Positions 59,986-64,000 of a stretch of 64,000 bases of DNA are shown piece by piece. The notes under the pieces were generated by a model, which did not search any database, was not told the DNA's origin, and was given only the letters and a program-made list of their open reading frames with translations. Source of the stretch: Niveispirillum sp943370215 (GTDB lineage Bacteria > Pseudomonadota > Alphaproteobacteria > Azospirillales > Azospirillaceae); the NCBI GenBank assembly GCA_943370215.1, contig CALRQC020000025.1:29386-93385 (forward strand). The letters are read 5' to 3'. The translations under genes and the position numbers were made by a program. The first letter of the stretch is position 1. The number at the start of each line of letters is the position of its first letter.

Positions 59986-60894
59986 TTATGCATGGCGTTT
60001 CGTTGGTTGCCGGGTGAACAAACTGCTCGGAGCCATCACCAGCAGATTGCCTGCCAGGGCCAGAACCAGCCCGGCAATGCCGGCCGGCGTCCAGTGATAC
60101 CCCTCGAACAGGGTGGAGATCAGCAGCGCCACCACCGGCGTCATGATAGCGACATAGCCAGCCCGATCCGCCCCGATCCGGCCGAGCAAGGTGAAATAGC
60201 AAAGAAAAGCCGCGATAGAACCAAACAGGGCCAGATAAAGCAGGGACAGCAGATAGGGCGCCGTCAGGTTGACGCTGAAATCAGCCCCCCGCGCGGCCGC
60301 CAGCACCAGCATCAGCGCGGCCCCGGTCACCATGCCCCACCCGGTCAGGGCGATCAGCGGCATCCCGCGACGTCGGGCGGTAGAGACCACCATATTGCCC
60401 AGTGACGCACTGTAGTTGGACAGCATCATCAGCCCCAGCCCGGCCAGGGCACCGCTGGCCAGCGTTCCGCCATCCAGTTCTGGAGAGAACAGCAACAACA
60501 CCCCGACCAGCCCCAGGCAGCCGCCCAACAACACAGCCGGCCGCAAGGGTTGTTTCAGAAACAGCCGGGAGTTCAGCACATTCATCAAGGACAGGGCCGA
60601 TCCCGCCACGGCAACAAGCCCGGAGGGCAACAACACCGTCGCCTTATAGACCAGGAGATAATTCAGGGAAAAATTCAGCAGCCCCGCCCCGGCGATCAAA
60701 TGCCAGGTACCCCGCGCCGGCCACAAAGCCTGCCGGCGCAATACCAGCCACCCCAGCAACACCGACCCGGCCAGCAAAAAGCGGTAGCCGATGGAAACGG
60801 CAGGATCGACTGCCCCCAACTGAAAGGTGATGGCGTACCAAGTCGATCCCCAAATGAGAATCGTGATGAGGAAAAGGGCGATATTCAACGGCAT
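59986..60894 (-). CDS. EamA/DMT-family transporter
   Basis: 302 residues forming ten predicted membrane helices in two EamA repeats. The first helix WGSTWYAITFQLGAVDP and the repeat ALFGSIAAFLCYFTLLGRIG with the conserved terminal helix fit the RhaT/YdcZ-like drug/metabolite exporter group. An upstream ATG would add an atypical tail, so 60894 is preferred. The substrate is unknown. Confidence 0.88.
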   Translation of the reverse strand: MPLNIALFLITILIWGSTWYAITFQLGAVDPAVSIGYRFLLAGSVLLGWLVLRRQALWPARGTWHLIAGAGLLNFSLNYLLVYKATVLLPSGLVAVAGSALSLMNVLNSRLFLKQPLRPAVLLGGCLGLVGVLLLFSPELDGGTLASGALAGLGLMMLSNYSASLGNMVVSTARRRGMPLIALTGWGMVTGAALMLVLAAARGADFSVNLTAPYLLSLLYLALFGSIAAFLCYFTLLGRIGADRAGYVAIMTPVVALLISTLFEGYHWTPAGIAGLVLALAGNLLVMAPSSLFTRQPTKRHA

Positions 60895-61009
60895 GACAAG
60901 ACAGAGTCCCTGCGGGGCCGCAGATCGCGGCCACCCTTCCCTGGCTATAGCCCCGGCGACAGCCGGTACCAATCCGATACTTGTCGCCGGGACATTTTGC
61001 CGGGATCGG

Positions 61010-61564
61010 TCAGGCTTCCAGGGTCAGTTGATGCGTTTCCGGCACCATGGCCTGCAGGGCATGGACATAGGCGGCAATTTTCCTCGCCTGTTCGGAATGC
61101 AGTTCCAGCAGCCGGCGCATTTGCTGGGCCAGCTTCACCGCCTCCGACGCGGCCGGGCCGCCATCATCTTCCCCGCCACTGATGGCAGACAAGGTGATGG
61201 CCAGCGGATCGGCAGGCAGAGGCGGGGGTTGCGCTTCCGGCTGGGCCTGGGGCTGAGGTTGCGGCTGGGGGAATGTCTCCTGCCGCCCTTCCGGGGGTGA
61301 TTGCCTGTCGGCAAAGCGGTCCAGATTACCACGGATACGGTCACGCTGTTCAGAGGTGAGGTCGGGAAGCTCCTCCACCTCATCCATCACCATATCGATC
61401 AGACGCTGACGCAGGCTGCGGCCCTGGCGGGCGTCACGCTCCCCGGTTGCCTGGGCCGCCACCTTGGACACGCCCGCCACCCGCCGCTCCCGCGTGGGGG
61501 GCGTCGCATTCACCGGCAGGCGCTGGATCGGTGGCGTGTAGAGAACCATTCCCGATTCTACCAT
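61010..61564 (-). CDS. Protein of unknown function with Pro/Gln-rich linker (184 aa)
   Basis: An N-terminal basic, disordered region is followed by a helical segment (RQRLIDMVMDEVEELPDLTSEQRDRIR), a PQPQPQPQAQP linker, and a C-terminal helix (SEAVKLAQQMRRLLELHSEQARKIA). There is no signal peptide. The start is uncertain (61564, 61549 or 61612). Confidence 0.5.
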   Translation of the reverse strand: MVESGMVLYTPPIQRLPVNATPPTRERRVAGVSKVAAQATGERDARQGRSLRQRLIDMVMDEVEELPDLTSEQRDRIRGNLDRFADRQSPPEGRQETFPQPQPQPQAQPEAQPPPLPADPLAITLSAISGGEDDGGPAASEAVKLAQQMRRLLELHSEQARKIAAYVHALQAMVPETHQLTLEA

Positions 61565-61643
61565 GACGGACAGGGGCAGAGTTCCGCCCTTTCGGGTTAG
61601 GCACCGGCCCACCTTCCGTCATGCACGCATGGCGACGACCTGA

Positions 61644-62147
61644 TCAGCCGGGACGCTTCACCCCGAAGGCCGGGTGCAGCAGCCGGTCACCGGCCCGGAT
61701 GCCCAGACGGGCACACAGACCGCCATTCAGCTCCAGCACGGCCAGCGCCGGGCGGGAGGATGGCAGCGGGGTGGTGTTGCGGGGCTTGCCATGCTGGATA
61801 TTGATGATCACGCCCTTTTCATCAATGAAGATGATATCCAGCGGGATCAGCGTATTCATCATCCAGAAGCTGAGCGGCTGTTCCACCTCGTACAGGAACA
61901 GCATCCCGCGATCATCATCCATATGCTCGCGGTACATCAGGCCACGGGCCTGCTGTTGCAGGGTCAGCGCCAGTTCGATGGTGAATTTGTGGCGGCTACC
62001 GCCCGCCGTCTCCACCACCAGCGTATCTTCCTGCAGACCGGTCTGCGGCCCCTGTTCGGCCAGGGCCGTGGTGGGCAAGCTCAAGACCGGCACAGCCAGC
62101 GCCAGCAGGAGGGCGGGTAACAGGCGAAGGAACAGACGCTGGATCAT
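61644..62147 (-). CDS. Exported DUF192 family protein
   Basis: 167 residues with a signal peptide (LLPALLLALAVPVLSLPTTALA). The mature domain carries ARGLMYREHM, RGMLFLY, FWMMNTLIPLDIIFID and the C-terminal VLELNGG, the DUF192 signature. The role is unknown. Confidence 0.85.
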   Translation of the reverse strand: MIQRLFLRLLPALLLALAVPVLSLPTTALAEQGPQTGLQEDTLVVETAGGSRHKFTIELALTLQQQARGLMYREHMDDDRGMLFLYEVEQPLSFWMMNTLIPLDIIFIDEKGVIINIQHGKPRNTTPLPSSRPALAVLELNGGLCARLGIRAGDRLLHPAFGVKRPG

Positions 62148-62183
62148 GGTGTCTTTCCAAAAAGGCGGCTTTCCCGCCTGATA

Positions 62184-63365
62184 TCACAGATCGCGGGTCG
62201 CGGCTGCGACCATCCTGATCTCATCGCGCACGGGCCCTTCGCGGGGGGCATCATGCAACCGGTCGAACCAGTGGGCGGGGGGCTTGCGGCCTTCCCGCCG
62301 GTCCCAGGTCAGGCCGCGCAGCACCGATACCGCTTCCGGTGTCAGGGGCGTACTGGCCGGGTCAATCCCGCACAATACCGCCCAGATGCCGGCCCAGGCA
62401 CGGCCCACTGACCAGGGGTTATAGCCGCCGCCGCCCACCACCATGGTGCGCGGCGCCAGCCCCAGCAGTTCCGATACCGCGTGCCAGAGACCCCGGTTGG
62501 AGAGGCTGAGGCGCGATAAGGGATCGTCGGCCAGCGCATCCGCCCCGGTCTGGATCACCATCGCCTGCGGGCGGAAAGCGCTGGTCAGCGGGATCAGCGC
62601 CTCTTCCACCAGAAAGCGCAACTCGCTGTCATTGAAGCTGGCGGGAACCGGCAGGTTACGCGCCATCCCGCCTGCCCGATCCTCAACCTTGCCGGTATAG
62701 GGCCAGCGCTCCGCTTCATGGATGGAGACAGTCAGCACCCGCTCATCATCATGAAAGGCATCCTGCACCCCATCGCCATGATGGGCGTCCAGATCGATAT
62801 AAAGGATGCGCTCCAGCCCCTGATCCAGCAGGGACAGGATGCCCAGCACCGGGGCATTGAAGAAACAAAAGCCGCTGGCCCGGCCGGGCCGAGCATGGTG
62901 GGTGCCGCTGGCGGGGCTATAGACAACACCGCCATCGCGCAACAGCTCGGCCGCCTGGATGGCCGCACCGGCGGCGACGGCGGGGCGGCGATACATTTCC
63001 GGGAAAACCGGGTTTTCCAGCTTGCCCAGCCCATAGCGCTGGGCGGTTTCCAGATCGACCCGCTGATCCCGCTCCGCCTGCCGCACTGCGGCGATATAAT
63101 CGCGCGTGTGAAAGCGGGCGAGCTGCGCCTCCGTCGCCATCGGGCTGTCCAGATAGCGGGATTCGTCCAGCCAGCCCATGGCGCGGGCCAGATCCATCGC
63201 CACCGTCACCCGGGGGATCGACAGGGGGTGTTTCTTGCCATAGCTGGAATGGCGATAAATCTCCCCACCCAGAAACAGCGGACGCAACGCCGCCGAGGGT
63301 TTCGGCAGCGGTTCGGGCGCGGCATCAACAGCCGCAGGCGGGGCGACGGGTGCATCCAGCATCAT
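62184..63365 (-). CDS. Histone deacetylase-like amidohydrolase (AcuC/HDAC family)
   Basis: 393 residues. Metal and active-site features of class I/II deacetylases are present: the paired histidines in PASGTHHARPG, metal ligands in DLDAHHGDGVQDAF, and the second aspartate in TGADALADDPL. In bacteria these proteins act on acetylated polyamines, acetyl-CoA-related compounds, or proteins. The N-terminal 35 residues are Pro/Ala-rich. The start is set by AGGA eight bases upstream of the ATG at 63365. Confidence 0.9.
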   Translation of the reverse strand: MMLDAPVAPPAAVDAAPEPLPKPSAALRPLFLGGEIYRHSSYGKKHPLSIPRVTVAMDLARAMGWLDESRYLDSPMATEAQLARFHTRDYIAAVRQAERDQRVDLETAQRYGLGKLENPVFPEMYRRPAVAAGAAIQAAELLRDGGVVYSPASGTHHARPGRASGFCFFNAPVLGILSLLDQGLERILYIDLDAHHGDGVQDAFHDDERVLTVSIHEAERWPYTGKVEDRAGGMARNLPVPASFNDSELRFLVEEALIPLTSAFRPQAMVIQTGADALADDPLSRLSLSNRGLWHAVSELLGLAPRTMVVGGGGYNPWSVGRAWAGIWAVLCGIDPASTPLTPEAVSVLRGLTWDRREGRKPPAHWFDRLHDAPREGPVRDEIRMVAAATRDL

Positions 63366-63487
63366 GGGCATAATCCTATGCTGCGCCGCCACATGCTGAC
63401 AATGGTGGCCGTTACCCTGCCGCCTGGGCTTAGCCCATCGTTCAAGTCGCTTGTTCCCCTGTCACGGCAATGCAATAACCCAACATT

Positions 63488-63576
63488 CACTGGGGGGAGC
63501 CGATGGGCGGCTGAGAGGTTCCGTGCCGGAACGACCCCTGGAACCTGATCCGGCCAAGACCGGCGTAGGGACAGTG
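63488..63576 (+). promoter_or_regulatory. Thiamin pyrophosphate (TPP) riboswitch
   Basis: The thi-box core is present: GGGGGAGCC, the CTGAGA element, GACCCCTGGAACCTGATC and CCGGCGTAGGGA. P1 arms CACTG (63488-63492) and CAGTG (63572-63576) close it. It ends only seven bases before the ATG at 63584, so TPP binding would most likely block translation initiation. Confidence 0.92.
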
Positions 63577-63583
63577 AGACAAG

Positions 63584-64000
63584 ATGCCGCCGGGCGCCGA
63601 TCCGCATTCTCCCCCCTCTCCCGCCATCCAGATCCGTCAGGCAAGCCTGGAACTGGGCGGACGTCTGCTGTTCGACGGGCTGGAACTGCATGTGCCGGCG
63701 GGCCGATTCTGCTGTCTGCTGGGCCCCAGCGGGGTGGGCAAGACCACGTTGCTGCGGCTGGTGGCCGGGCTGGCCGCTCCCCAGGGCCAGACAAGCATCA
63801 TTGCCGGTGATGGCCGGCCGCTGGCTGGTCGCATCGCCTGGATGGGGCAGCAGGATTTGCTGCTGCCCTGGGCCAGCGTGCTGGATAATGTGATGATCGG
63901 TATCCTCCTGCGCGGCCGCCGGCCCGACAGTGCCGCACGGGAACGGGCCCTGGGCCTGTTGCAGCAGGTGGGGCTGGCCGACCGCGCCGGCGACCGGCCG
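63584..64000 (+). CDS. Thiamin-precursor ABC transporter ATPase, ThiZ-like, 3' end outside window
   Basis: 139 codons are visible before the right edge. Walker A is LGPSGVGKTTLLR and the Q-loop region reads RIAWMGQQDLLLPWASVLDN, the nitrate/taurine/HMP-type (ThiZ) pattern. An immediately upstream TPP riboswitch supports a role in uptake of a thiamin precursor such as hydroxymethylpyrimidine. Permease and binding-protein genes would be expected beyond the window. Confidence 0.88.
   Translation, partial: MPPGADPHSPPSPAIQIRQASLELGGRLLFDGLELHVPAGRFCCLLGPSGVGKTTLLRLVAGLAAPQGQTSIIAGDGRPLAGRIAWMGQQDLLLPWASVLDNVMIGILLRGRRPDSAARERALGLLQQVGLADRAGDRP

Noticed and set aside
1..64000. CRISPR arrays, insertion sequences, phage genes or a restriction/defence island
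   Set aside because: No regularly spaced repeats, transposase, integrase or defence-type gene cluster was found; tRNA genes show no flanking integrase or duplicated 3' ends apart from the intact tRNA-Asn pair.

Overview
This window looks like a chromosomal segment of a GC-rich, flagellated alphaproteobacterium, most likely in the Azospirillaceae/Rhodospirillales. The signs are a popZ-type gene in a pcm-rhodanese-tolC-popZ-valS run, an NDUFS4-like complex I accessory subunit, a class I PHA synthase, a complete tatABC operon, RNase J, a GAAC-N7-GAAC LexA box at ssb, and a long flagellin with sigma-54-type promoter motifs. The genus is an inference. No insertion sequence, integrase, prophage, CRISPR array or rRNA operon was seen, and gene density is normal for core chromosome.

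Region by region. 1-7.3 kb holds accessory genes: a serralysin-type metalloprotease cut by the left edge, two unrecognised exported proteins, a MarR/AlkC-like DNA-alkylation-repair operon behind a perfect 15-bp inverted repeat, a crotonase-fold enzyme lacking both usual catalytic glutamates, a methyltransferase, a single-domain response regulator and a small lipoprotein. 7.3-12.8 kb is the lptF-lptG-surA-pdxA-rsmA operon, notable because lptD is absent from its usual place between lptG and surA. 13-15.6 kb carries pepA and holC. 15.7-24.2 kb holds a palindromic repeat, an AraC regulator divergent from an alcohol dehydrogenase, RNase J, an ECF42-like sigma factor with its DGPF partner and a VOC protein, a beta-lactamase-fold hydrolase, and ssb. 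An SOS box separates ssb from an mmcQ/yjbR gene and uvrA.

24.3-35 kb contains uvrA, tRNA-Glu, an unrecognised 504-residue protein, recJ, glpX, hom and an AlaC-type aminotransferase; the last four form a minus-strand operon. 35-46.8 kb contains a lipoprotein, phaC, tatABC, an orphan FbpC-like ABC ATPase, valS, popZ, tolC, a rhodanese and pcm. 47-48.2 kb carries tRNA-Cys and two identical tRNA-Asn genes, each with its own apparent promoter and terminator. 50.1-55.9 kb is a sulfur-amino-acid-flavoured run: nudix, cysteine synthase, alaX, sseA, GNAT, metC, hisI.

56.3-64 kb holds strong palindromes, a 623-residue flagellin with a roughly 540-bp non-coding upstream region containing two facing sigma-54-type motifs, tRNA-Arg and tRNA-Pro flanking an NDUFS4-like gene, an EamA transporter, a DUF192 protein and a histone-deacetylase-like amidohydrolase. 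At the right edge a TPP riboswitch sits directly ahead of a truncated thiamin-precursor ABC ATPase gene. No clearly new multi-gene system is evident. The most interesting items are regulatory sites (the MarR operator, SOS box, AraC half-sites, facing sigma-54 sites, the inverted repeat at rnj) and enzymes with altered key residues.
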